Source of the DNA: an uncultured Myxococcales bacterium
Lineage (GTDB): Bacteria; Myxococcota_A; Polyangia; Polyangiales; Polyangiaceae
Direction of reading: 5' to 3'
DNA length: 9,247 bases
Assembly (NCBI GenBank): GCA_937949945.1
Contig: CALFEQ010000140.1
Coordinates: forward strand, 1 to 9,247
The position numbers and the translations under genes are program-made. The notes under the pieces were generated by a model that was given only the letters and a program-made list of their open reading frames with translations, ran no database searches and was not told the origin of the DNA. Position 1 is the stretch's first letter. The number at the start of each line of letters is the position of its first letter. This document shows, piece after piece, positions 1 through 5,668 of this stretch.

Positions 1-37
1 CCAGGGTTGCGCCTCGCGCGCCAGAGTTGCGCCTCGC
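1..37. repeat. 20-bp tandem direct repeat at the left edge
   Basis: Bases 1-17 and 21-37 are the same 17-mer, CCAGRGTTGCGCCTCGC, with one difference (G at position 5 of the first copy, A in the second), spaced as 20-bp units. The first copy begins at the window edge, so the array may continue to the left. It lies just downstream of the stop codon of the leftward citrate synthase gene, outside any gene I can support. Function unknown; it could be a short intergenic tandem array or the edge of a larger repeat family. Confidence 0.55.
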
Positions 38-50
38 ATGCTCTCATGCG
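35..50. other. Small hairpin on the stop codon of the leftward citrate synthase gene
   Basis: CGCATG (35-40) and CATGCG (45-50) form a perfect 6-bp inverted repeat with a 4-base loop. It includes the minus-strand stop codon TGA at 46-44. It could help end transcription of the leftward gene, but no run of T follows it in that direction, so it is not a classical intrinsic terminator. A chance hairpin is also possible. Confidence 0.35.
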
Positions 51-1324
51 CTGAGCGGCCCGATGTAACGTGCCCGCGGACGAAGCAGGTGCCCGGTCTC
101 GCGCTGCTCGAGGGCGTGCGCGATCCACCCGGCGAGGCGACCGCAAGCGAAGATGGCGAGCGCCGAGCCGCGCGGCAACGACAGCGCGCTCGCGACGGCG
201 ACGAGGCCGAGGTCGAGCGTCGGCTGCTCGTGCGCGACGAGCAGCATCGCGTTCGTCATCGAGACGAGGATCCGCACGGATCGCGCCCTGCTCGACACCC
301 GCTGCGCGATCTCGAACAGCCGCAAGCCCCGCGGATCGCCGTCGGGATACAGCGGATGCCCGTACCCTGGCACGGACTCGCCACGATCGAGCCGTGCGGC
401 CACGACCTCGGCCGCGCGCTCGGGCCGGTCGATCTCCGCGATCATCGCCTCGACGCGTGCGGTCGCGGCACCGTGCAGCGGCCCCGACAAGGCCGCGAGC
501 GCGGCCAGCACCGAAGCCGACAGGCTCGCCCCCGAGGACGCCGCCACGCGCGCGGCGAACGTCGACACGTTGAGCTCGTGATCGGCCGAGAGGATCAACG
601 CCTCCGTCATCGCCTCGACGCGCGCCGGCGTCGTGCGCCCGCCGAGGGCGACGAGCAGCGACCGCGCGGAGTCCTCCGCGGCGAGCGCCGACGCGACCGC
701 ATCGACGCCGCGCGGAAGCGCGCACGACGCCACCAGCCGCCGGACGAGCACGCCGGCCCGCCGCCTCGTCACCTCGATCCCCTCGCCTCGCTGCTCGGCG
801 GCCGCGAGCGCCGACGCCGTCAAGAGCATCGCCTCGAACGGCTCCGCACCGTCCCGGAGGAGCGCGCGCAGCGCCGACGGATGCGCACCGAGACCACGCT
901 CCTTCGGCGGAACGAAGGGGCCGCCCCAGAGCAGCTCGCAGACCTCCTCGAAGCTCGCGCCGCGCTCCGCGAGATCGAGCGCCGGAGTGCCGCGATACAC
1001 GGGCCCCATCGGCCCGACCGTCCCCACCGCCGTATCGAGGACCGGCTCCCCCCATCGGAGCGCCCCGGCGGCGACCGCGGCGTGTCCCGCGCGCGCCTGG
1101 CTCCGCGCCTTCAGCCGCTCGAGGTCCTCGCGATGGTAGAGCCGGCTCCGCGAGCCGCCCGGCCCTGCGACGCTCCTCACGAGCCCGCGGCTCACGTACG
1201 CATAGAGCGTCTCCTTCTTCACGCCGAGGAGCTCGACCGCCTCGTTCGCCGGCACCCACTCGCGCGATCCGGGCGCCTCGTCGTCGTGGCGAGCTTGATT
1301 GGAGATCGAGGCACGTTGATTCAC
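44..1324 (-). CDS. Helix-turn-helix / citrate synthase fusion protein
   Basis: A 426-residue protein with two parts. Residues about 23-75 form a MerR/excisionase-like helix-turn-helix: a VPANEAVELLGV helix, a KKETLYAYVSRGLV recognition-helix region, then a wing ending in SRLYHREDLERLK. Residues about 85-426 are a citrate synthase domain. Visible active-site positions are H249 (DHELNVST), catalytic H284 (GPLHGAA), catalytic H323 (PGYGHPLY), R332 (DPRG), catalytic D371 (PTLDLGL), R396 (CGRLAGW) and R415 (RPRARY), so the His/His/Asp triad is intact. The family condenses acetyl-CoA, or a related acyl-CoA such as propionyl-CoA, with oxaloacetate in the cytoplasm. Which substrate is used, or whether this copy is mainly a regulator, cannot be read here. 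The start is taken as GTG at 1324-1322, the first start in the frame after the shared intergenic region; a good Shine-Dalgarno is not seen, and a GTG at W23-V24 is an alternative. The gene is divergent from a second citrate synthase homologue. Confidence 0.88.
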   Translation of the reverse strand: MNQRASISNQARHDDEAPGSREWVPANEAVELLGVKKETLYAYVSRGLVRSVAGPGGSRSRLYHREDLERLKARSQARAGHAAVAAGALRWGEPVLDTAVGTVGPMGPVYRGTPALDLAERGASFEEVCELLWGGPFVPPKERGLGAHPSALRALLRDGAEPFEAMLLTASALAAAEQRGEGIEVTRRRAGVLVRRLVASCALPRGVDAVASALAAEDSARSLLVALGGRTTPARVEAMTEALILSADHELNVSTFAARVAASSGASLSASVLAALAALSGPLHGAATARVEAMIAEIDRPERAAEVVAARLDRGESVPGYGHPLYPDGDPRGLRLFEIAQRVSSRARSVRILVSMTNAMLLVAHEQPTLDLGLVAVASALSLPRGSALAIFACGRLAGWIAHALEQRETGHLLRPRARYIGPLSA

Positions 1325-1329
1325 GAATC
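1318..1329. promoter_or_regulatory. Inverted repeat GATTC-AC-GAATC over the start codon of the HTH gene
   Basis: GATTCACGAATC has perfect 5-bp arms around a 2-base centre and contains the GTG start (1324-1322) of the leftward gene. The overlapping nonamer CACGTTGAT (1312-1320) matches CACATTGAT (1357-1365) in the palindrome to the right at 8 of 9 positions. The GAATC arm recurs at 1373-1377. These shared half-sites make it a candidate second operator for self-regulation of the HTH gene. Inference only. Confidence 0.35.
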
Positions 1330-1354
1330 CATGATGATGCGCCCATCGAGCTTG

Positions 1355-1374
1355 TCCACATTGATCAATGTTGA
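1355..1374. promoter_or_regulatory. Palindromic candidate operator between the divergent genes
   Basis: ACATTGATCAATGT (1358-1371) is a perfect 14-bp palindrome. It extends to 20 bp, TCCACATTGATCAATGTTGA, with one mismatched pair. It lies 33 bp from the start codon of the leftward HTH gene and 43 bp from the ATG of the rightward gene. Its size and position suit a dimeric helix-turn-helix regulator, and the obvious local candidate is the HTH domain of the divergent fusion protein. Binding is not shown by the sequence. Confidence 0.5.
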
Positions 1375-1403
1375 ATCGCCAGCGCGGAAGCGCGGCGTGC
1401 AAT

Positions 1404-1407
1404 GGAG
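1404..1407 (+). promoter_or_regulatory. Ribosome binding site GGAG of the rightward citrate synthase
   Basis: GGAG stands 7 bases before the ATG at 1415-1417. This decides the start in favour of that ATG over the unspaced upstream ATGs around 1331-1336 and the in-frame GTG at 1442. Confidence 0.6.
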
Positions 1408-1414
1408 CTGCTCG

Positions 1415-2689
1415 ATGACGACGTTCCCGACCACGACGACCGTGACCACCTCCACCCGCACGGACGAGAGCACGACGGCAGGCCCCCTCGCGGCGGCGCC
1501 GGCGCCGACGCCCCCGACGCCGAACCCGCACCTTTCGCGCAGCGAGACGCCCAAGGTCGAGGCCGACGGCCTCGAGGACGTCGTCGCGGCCACGACGCGT
1601 CTGTCCGACGTCGACGGCGCGGCGGGACGGCTCGTCATCGCCGGCAAGCCGGTCGAGGACCTCGCGGGGCGCGTCACGTTCGAGGACGCGGTGCACCTGC
1701 TCTGGACGGGGCGCGAGCCTTCCGCGGAGGAGCGGCAGCGGGTCCGGTCGCTGCTCGGAGAGGCGCGCGAGGCGGCCTTCGAGGAGCTGAGCGACCTCGG
1801 TGATGCGCTCGCGATGCCCGACGGCATGGACGCGCTGCGCGCGGCGGCGGCGCACCTCCAGGGCGACGATGCGAGCGCTGGTCGCCGCAGCACGGACGAC
1901 GCCTTCCGCGAGGCGCTCCGGATCACCGGCGCACTCGCGGTCTTCGCCGCGGCGTGGGCGCGGCAGCCGTCGCCCGTCCGCCCCGATCCTCTGGCGTCGC
2001 ACGCAGCCGATTACCTCCGCATGGCCACCGGACGGACACCGGCCCCGCACGAGGTCGATGCGCTCGATGCGTACATGGTGACCGTCATCGATCACGGCAT
2101 GAACGCGTCCACTTTCACCGCCCGCGTCGTGGCGTCGACGGCGTCCGACACCGTCTCCGCCGTCGTCGCCGCCATCGGAGCGCTCAAGGGCAAGCTCCAC
2201 GGCGGAGCGCCAGGGCCGGTCCTCGACATGCTGGACGCGGTCGGCACCGCCGACCAGGCGCGGCCGTGGCTCGAGCGCGCGCTCGCACGCGGTGAGCGCA
2301 TCATGGGCATGGGACATCGCGTCTATCGCGTCCGCGATCCGCGCGCCTTCGTGCTCGAGCGCGCCGTCGCCCGGCTCGAGCAAGCGCGCGCCACGAGCGA
2401 CGCCGCAGGCTCCGGCGGGCACGACGTCTCAGGGCGCCTGCTCCTCGCGCGCGCGGTCGAGCGCGAAGCCGAGGCCCTCCTCGCGGCGCGCCATCCCAAT
2501 CGCGCGCTCCGCGCGAACGTCGAGTTCTACACGGCCGTCCTCCTCGAGGCGATCGGCCTGCCGAGGACGCTCTTTGCGCCGACCTTCGCCGTCGCCCGCT
2601 CCGCAGGCTGGTGCGCACACGTCGACGAGCAGCGTCGGACGGGCCGCTTGATCCGCCCGCGTTCGCGTTACGTCGAGGCTATGCCCTGA
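1415..2689 (+). CDS. Citrate synthase / 2-methylcitrate synthase family protein
   Basis: A 424-residue stand-alone citrate synthase homologue. The conserved domain begins near residue 52 (GLEDVVAATTRLSDVDG) and runs to the end. Family positions seen are H227 (DHGMNAST), catalytic H262 (KLHGGA), catalytic H301 (GMGHRVY), R310 (DPR), R395 (VARSAGW) and R414 (RPRSRY). The third catalytic position, normally Asp in NVDFY, is Glu here (E370, NVEFY), so an acidic group is kept but one carbon longer. The expected reaction is condensation of oxaloacetate with acetyl-CoA or propionyl-CoA in the cytoplasm; the substrate cannot be decided from this sequence and no methylcitrate-cycle genes adjoin. Residues 1-50 are a Thr/Pro/Ala-rich extension not usual for the family. 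The ATG at 1415 is chosen for its GGAG at suitable spacing. Both paralogues end alike (GW.AH..EQR.TG.L.RPR.RY). Confidence 0.9.
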   Translation: MTTFPTTTTVTTSTRTDESTTAGPLAAAPAPTPPTPNPHLSRSETPKVEADGLEDVVAATTRLSDVDGAAGRLVIAGKPVEDLAGRVTFEDAVHLLWTGREPSAEERQRVRSLLGEAREAAFEELSDLGDALAMPDGMDALRAAAAHLQGDDASAGRRSTDDAFREALRITGALAVFAAAWARQPSPVRPDPLASHAADYLRMATGRTPAPHEVDALDAYMVTVIDHGMNASTFTARVVASTASDTVSAVVAAIGALKGKLHGGAPGPVLDMLDAVGTADQARPWLERALARGERIMGMGHRVYRVRDPRAFVLERAVARLEQARATSDAAGSGGHDVSGRLLLARAVEREAEALLAARHPNRALRANVEFYTAVLLEAIGLPRTLFAPTFAVARSAGWCAHVDEQRRTGRLIRPRSRYVEAMP

Positions 2690-2904
2690 GCAGCAGGCGG
2701 CGGCGTGGTCACTGGGGCGCGCTCGTCCTCGACTGCGGTCGTCGGCATCCACGTACGCTTGTCGAGACGATACGGGTGTCTGCGAGAGCGATCGTCAGGT
2801 GGCGGGATGGCCGGATCACGACCCGCTGAGCCAAAAGCCTCGTCTAGCCTCACTGCTGATGGCCCTGTACTCGCCCCGGAGCGAGCTAGGGTCCTCGCCT
2901 AGGG

Positions 2905-2931
2905 TGACGCGCTCGAGCGCGCTCCGCGTCA
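2905..2931. other. Intergenic inverted repeat, possible terminator stem
   Basis: TGACGCG (2905-2911) and CGCGTCA (2925-2931) are perfect 7-bp arms around a 13-base GC-rich loop that holds further self-complementary sequence. The stem is symmetrical and could act for either direction. There is no T-run, and it lies over 200 bp past the stop of the rightward gene, so terminator function is uncertain. Confidence 0.3.
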
Positions 2932-3018
2932 GGACGCAGGCAGACGCATCCTGAGCGCTTCGGGAAAACGCCGGAGACACCCAAACAACAGAGGTCGTCC
3001 GTTTGGACGGCGAGAAGG

Positions 3019-3036
3019 CGTGGGTGCGCACCCACG
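3019..3036. repeat. Perfect 18-bp palindrome
   Basis: CGTGGGTGCGCACCCACG reads the same on both strands over all 18 bases, with no loop. It lies in the middle of the gene-poor interval. As DNA it could be a site for a dimeric protein. As RNA the stem would need to open its centre to form a loop. A second short inverted repeat (ACGTTG 3045-3050, CAACGT 3060-3065) follows within 10 bp. Confidence 0.5.
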
Positions 3037-3269
3037 AGACGGCGACGTTGTACGCACCGCAACGTTCTCTGCACCGCCGACCGTCCTTCGGTGACGACCG
3101 CGCCGAGACCGATGCTCGCGATGCGCGCCGCTCTTGCTCGGGTGATGCCAGAGCCGAGGTCCGAGGGAACCCGAGTGGCAAGCGCGCTCATCCTGAGCAC
3201 TACGATGGGCCCTCGATGGCTTCGTCTTCGCTCGCCCCCGACATCTCGACGCGACGACCGGCATCAGCG

Positions 3270-3286
3270 CCTCCGTTGCTCGGAGG
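3270..3286 (-). terminator. Candidate terminator hairpin of the minus-strand cluster
   Basis: CCTCCG (3270-3275) and CGGAGG (3281-3286) form a perfect 6-bp stem with a 5-base loop, 29 bp downstream of the stop codon of the lipoprotein gene, the last gene of the leftward cluster. Position suits a transcription end. No T-run follows in the direction of transcription, which lowers confidence. Confidence 0.35.
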
Positions 3287-3315
3287 GGAATCCTGTGCAC
3301 GACGATCATCGCCGG

Positions 3316-4788
3316 TCAGCGTGGATCGATCACCATCGTGCTCTCGATCGACTTCCCGTCCGCGGAGACCTTCCAGATGTCGATCGGGCCCGTCGTCTCC
3401 TCCGTCGCGGGGTCGTAGTCGAGGGTGCCCGACGCGCCGACGAGGTTCACGCCCGCGCCCGACGCGAGCGCGTCGACGATCGGGCCCCAGTTGCCCGGGG
3501 TGACGCGGACCTCCGGGCCGGGGACCGAGAGCTTGCGCAAGCCTCGCGCGATGCCGAGGCCGGTGATCGCGCCCTCGTGACGGAGCGACCACGCCGCGCC
3601 GTAGAACACCATCCACGCGGCGTCGTACGCGTGCGGGACGAACGAGAGCGCGCTCGCGTCCTTCCGGAACGCCGCGCTGTAGCTCGCCTTGAAGAGGTCG
3701 AACGTCGGGCCGCTCGGCAGGGCCGGGCGGCTGCCGACCACGCGCGGGAGCGCCGACGCGCCGGCCGCGCCCGCGAGGAGATCCGGGTTCGCGGCGCTGT
3801 CCGTCAAGAAGAAGCTGATGCTCTCGTAGGCCGTCACCGCGCTCGCGGCGTTGAGGAAGGCGACGGCGTCCTGCGTCTGCGAGGAGAAGAAGAGGACGAA
3901 CGGCGGCTTCGTCGCCGGGGCCTCGAGGATCGCCGCGTCGCGCTGGCTCGCCGTCGCGAACGAGAGCGTCGTCACCTTGCGGCCGCTCTTCTGATAGGCC
4001 TTCGTGAAGACGTCGGCGAGCGCGTCGCCGTACGGGCCCTTCTCGTGGACGACGACGACGCTGTCGTACGCGGGCCGCTGCTCGATGAGCCACCGCGCGA
4101 TCGCCTCGCCCTGGATGGTGTCGGGCGGCGCCGTGCGCCAGAGGAGCCCGGGGCGTTCGTCGGTGGGCGCCGGCTCGTCGTGACCGGTGAGCTCGGGGCT
4201 CGACGCCGCCGGCGAGATGACGAGCACGCCTTGGTCGCGGATCGCGTCGAAGACGGCGAGCGCGTCGCCCGACGCGCTCGGCCCCACGATCGCGGGGACG
4301 CCGAGGACGTCGGCGAGCCAGCGCGCGCTCGCGACGGCGGCGTCGACGCGCTCGAGCGAGTCGTACGCCGGGTTCTTGGCGATGTCGCAGAACACGACCC
4401 CGAAGGGGCGGCCGTCGAGCCCGCCCTCCTCGTTGACCTGCGTCACGGCGAGACGGATCGCGTCCTCCCGGCCACGCTGGGTCTCGACGCTGCCGTCGGC
4501 GAGCGCACCGATCATGATCGCGTTCGGGTAGCTCTCCGGTCGGAGCAGGAGATCCGGCGGCGAGGTCGTCGCGCAGCGCGGGTTGGGCGGCGCTCGCTCG
4601 CAGAAGCCGTCCGCCGCGCAGACGTAGCCGATCCCGAACGCGCTCCTGCAGTCGGCCGTCCTCGTGCACGCCTCTTCGGACTTACGCGTGAGCGTGCAGC
4701 TCGCGAGCAGCAGCGCCACCGTCGAGGCAGCGGCGAGCCTCGTGCACAGGAGCCACCTTCGCGAGGGACTAGAACGTGCCGACGACAA
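3316..4788 (-). CDS. Periplasmic-binding-protein-like lipoprotein (branched-chain amino acid receptor fold)
   Basis: A 490-residue protein with a lipoprotein signal: basic start (residues 8-18), hydrophobic stretch and lipobox LLASC with C31 as the lipidated Cys. A short cysteine-rich stretch follows (C41, C47, C57, C63, C72; CTRTADC and GYVCAADGFC). Residues about 88-480 look like the two-lobed type I periplasmic binding fold of Leu/Ile/Val receptors: IMIGALADGS near 91, AIRLAVTQVNEEGG near 109-123, VPAIVGPSASGDALA near 164-177, ISPAASSPELT near 191-201, HAYDAAW near 386-392, and the late GTLDYDP...GPIDIWKV motif. It should sit in the envelope and bind a small molecule, ligand unknown. The start is TTG at 4788-4786, overlapping the TPR gene by 20 bp; this gives a sensible signal peptide, but the Shine-Dalgarno is weak. 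No ABC permease or ATPase is nearby, so a sensory role is as likely as transport. Confidence 0.85.
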   Translation of the reverse strand: MSSARSSPSRRWLLCTRLAAASTVALLLASCTLTRKSEEACTRTADCRSAFGIGYVCAADGFCERAPPNPRCATTSPPDLLLRPESYPNAIMIGALADGSVETQRGREDAIRLAVTQVNEEGGLDGRPFGVVFCDIAKNPAYDSLERVDAAVASARWLADVLGVPAIVGPSASGDALAVFDAIRDQGVLVISPAASSPELTGHDEPAPTDERPGLLWRTAPPDTIQGEAIARWLIEQRPAYDSVVVVHEKGPYGDALADVFTKAYQKSGRKVTTLSFATASQRDAAILEAPATKPPFVLFFSSQTQDAVAFLNAASAVTAYESISFFLTDSAANPDLLAGAAGASALPRVVGSRPALPSGPTFDLFKASYSAAFRKDASALSFVPHAYDAAWMVFYGAAWSLRHEGAITGLGIARGLRKLSVPGPEVRVTPGNWGPIVDALASGAGVNLVGASGTLDYDPATEETTGPIDIWKVSADGKSIESTMVIDPR

Positions 4789-5668
4789 CGAACCCCGCGC
4801 CCGCTGGACGCGCCTCGATTTTCGTGATGTGCGCCCGGGTCGACGGCCGACGGGCCGACGAGCCCACGTTCACCTTCGCCGACGCTCTGTCGCCGCCCGC
4901 AAGGAGGAGGTAGGCGCCGAGGCCGCCGAGGGCGAGCCCCGAGACGAGCGCGATGTCGGTGACGAGCCCGAACGTCTTCTCGCGATCGATCGCGGCGGCC
5001 ACCTCGCGATCGCAGAGGCGCCCCGCAGGGACGTCCTTGCATCCCGCGTCGACGTCGCCGCGCGCCGAGAGGGTCAAGACGCCGAAGACGCCCGCCGTCG
5101 CGAGCGCCGCGCCGCCCGCGCCGAGCAGGACGATGGGAAGGGCCGGCGTCGGCTCGCGCTCCGGCGCCGCGGAAGGGCTCGGCGCAGGCTCCTCGACCTT
5201 CGCGGGCGGAGGCGGCTCGGGTCCGTCCTCTTGCGCGCGTTGCGCGCGGATCCTCTCCTCCTCTTCCCTCGCCCGCTCTTCGGCCTTCTTCTGCTCCTCG
5301 ACGCGCTTCTTCAGGTTCGCTAGACGCTTCTGGACGATCGCTGGGTCCTTGGCCTTGCCGCTCGCGAGGTACTTCTCGAGCGCCTCGACCGCCTCCGCAT
5401 ATCGCCCGAGCCGCTCGAGCGCGTTCGCGATGTTGTAGAGGAGCTGCGGGCGCCCGCTGAGCTCGTACGCCTCGACGAAGGCCTGGTGCGCCTCCTCGTA
5501 GCGACCCTCCGCATAGGCCGCGTCGCCCTCCTGGAACAGCTCGCGTGCGCGCACGTCGGCGGCCGCCCTCTCCGGCGACTTCTGGGGCGCGGCGCTCGCG
5601 GTCGCGCCTCCTCCGAGCGCGAGACCGACGGCGACGGCCACCGACGCCAAGGCCCTCCTCCCGGTCAT
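4769..5668 (-). CDS. TPR-repeat exported/membrane protein
   Basis: A 299-residue protein with a Sec-type signal peptide (residues 1-26 or 27, ATASA before cleavage). About two tetratricopeptide repeats follow (residues 42-105; GDAAYAEGRYEEAHQAFVEA and NIANALERLGRYAEAVEALE), then a charged stretch likely to form a coiled coil (113-147), a Pro/Ala/Glu-rich linker (150-177), a hydrophobic segment (178-200), a short loop with two cysteines (C210, C219), a second hydrophobic segment (236-257), and a basic tail ending in short beta-like strands. TPRs bind other proteins, so this is probably an envelope scaffold. The ATG at 5668 overlaps the kinase stop as ATGA, and GGAAGGA lies directly before it inside the last kinase codons, which suggests translational coupling. 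The 3' end overlaps the lipoprotein gene by 20 bp. Partner and exact role are not known. Confidence 0.85.
   Translation of the reverse strand: MTGRRALASVAVAVGLALGGGATASAAPQKSPERAAADVRARELFQEGDAAYAEGRYEEAHQAFVEAYELSGRPQLLYNIANALERLGRYAEAVEALEKYLASGKAKDPAIVQKRLANLKKRVEEQKKAEERAREEEERIRAQRAQEDGPEPPPPAKVEEPAPSPSAAPEREPTPALPIVLLGAGGAALATAGVFGVLTLSARGDVDAGCKDVPAGRLCDREVAAAIDREKTFGLVTDIALVSGLALGGLGAYLLLAGGDRASAKVNVGSSARRPSTRAHITKIEARPAGAGFVVVGTF

Larger units (their letters stand above)
1325..1414. promoter_or_regulatory. Shared divergent promoter region of the two citrate synthase genes
   Basis: These 90 bp separate the two divergent start codons and should hold both promoters. The stretch is clearly richer in A and T than the flanking coding DNA, especially 1315-1378. 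I could not find a -35/-10 pair with good spacing on either strand, so no promoter is named. The region contains the palindrome at 1355-1374. Confidence 0.6.
2690..3314. other. Gene-poor interval between convergent transcription units
   Basis: About 625 bp between the end of the rightward citrate synthase gene and the end of the leftward lipoprotein gene. Short open frames exist on both strands, but their products are Arg/Ser-rich, have no recognisable motif, and overlap one another. The DNA looks less biased to GC than the coding parts around 2830-3070 and has three CTAG tetranucleotides within 60 bp (2844, 2886, 2899). It contains hairpins at 2905-2931 and 3270-3286 and an 18-bp palindrome at 3019-3036. 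A decayed gene or a small RNA cannot be excluded. Confidence 0.5.

Noticed and set aside
1352..1380. Sigma-70 promoter with TTGTCC or TTGATC as -35 box
   Set aside because: No acceptable -10 hexamer lies at 16-18 bp spacing on either strand.
38..1414. Plus-strand open frame continuous with the rightward citrate synthase, making an 883-residue protein
   Set aside because: It is the antisense of the HTH-citrate synthase gene. Its product is Arg-rich without family motifs, and a good ribosome binding site plus the conserved domain place the true start at 1415.
1325..2422. Minus-strand upstream extension of the HTH-citrate synthase frame
   Set aside because: It runs antisense through the rightward citrate synthase, is Arg-rich, and lies before the natural HTH start next to the intergenic region.
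44..2689. Methylcitrate (prp) operon
   Set aside because: No methylcitrate dehydratase, methylisocitrate lyase or prpR-like gene adjoins, so the 2-methylcitrate role stays open and no prpC symbol is given.
2816..3200. Small minus-strand open frames in the gene-poor interval
   Set aside because: Products of 104-126 residues in overlapping phases, Ser/Arg-rich, no motif, and no convincing ribosome binding site seen; not supported as genes from sequence alone.
3200..4669. 489-residue minus-strand open frame in another phase of the lipoprotein gene
   Set aside because: Low-complexity Arg-rich product. The competing phase has a lipobox and the binding-protein motifs.
3316..4788. Branched-chain amino acid ABC transporter operon
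   Set aside because: Only the binding-protein-like lipoprotein is present; neighbours are a TPR protein and a kinase, with no permease or ATPase in the window.
3091..4827. 578-residue plus-strand open frame
   Set aside because: It is antisense to the lipoprotein gene, Arg/Glu/Asp-rich and without motifs; a shadow of the high-GC coding strand.
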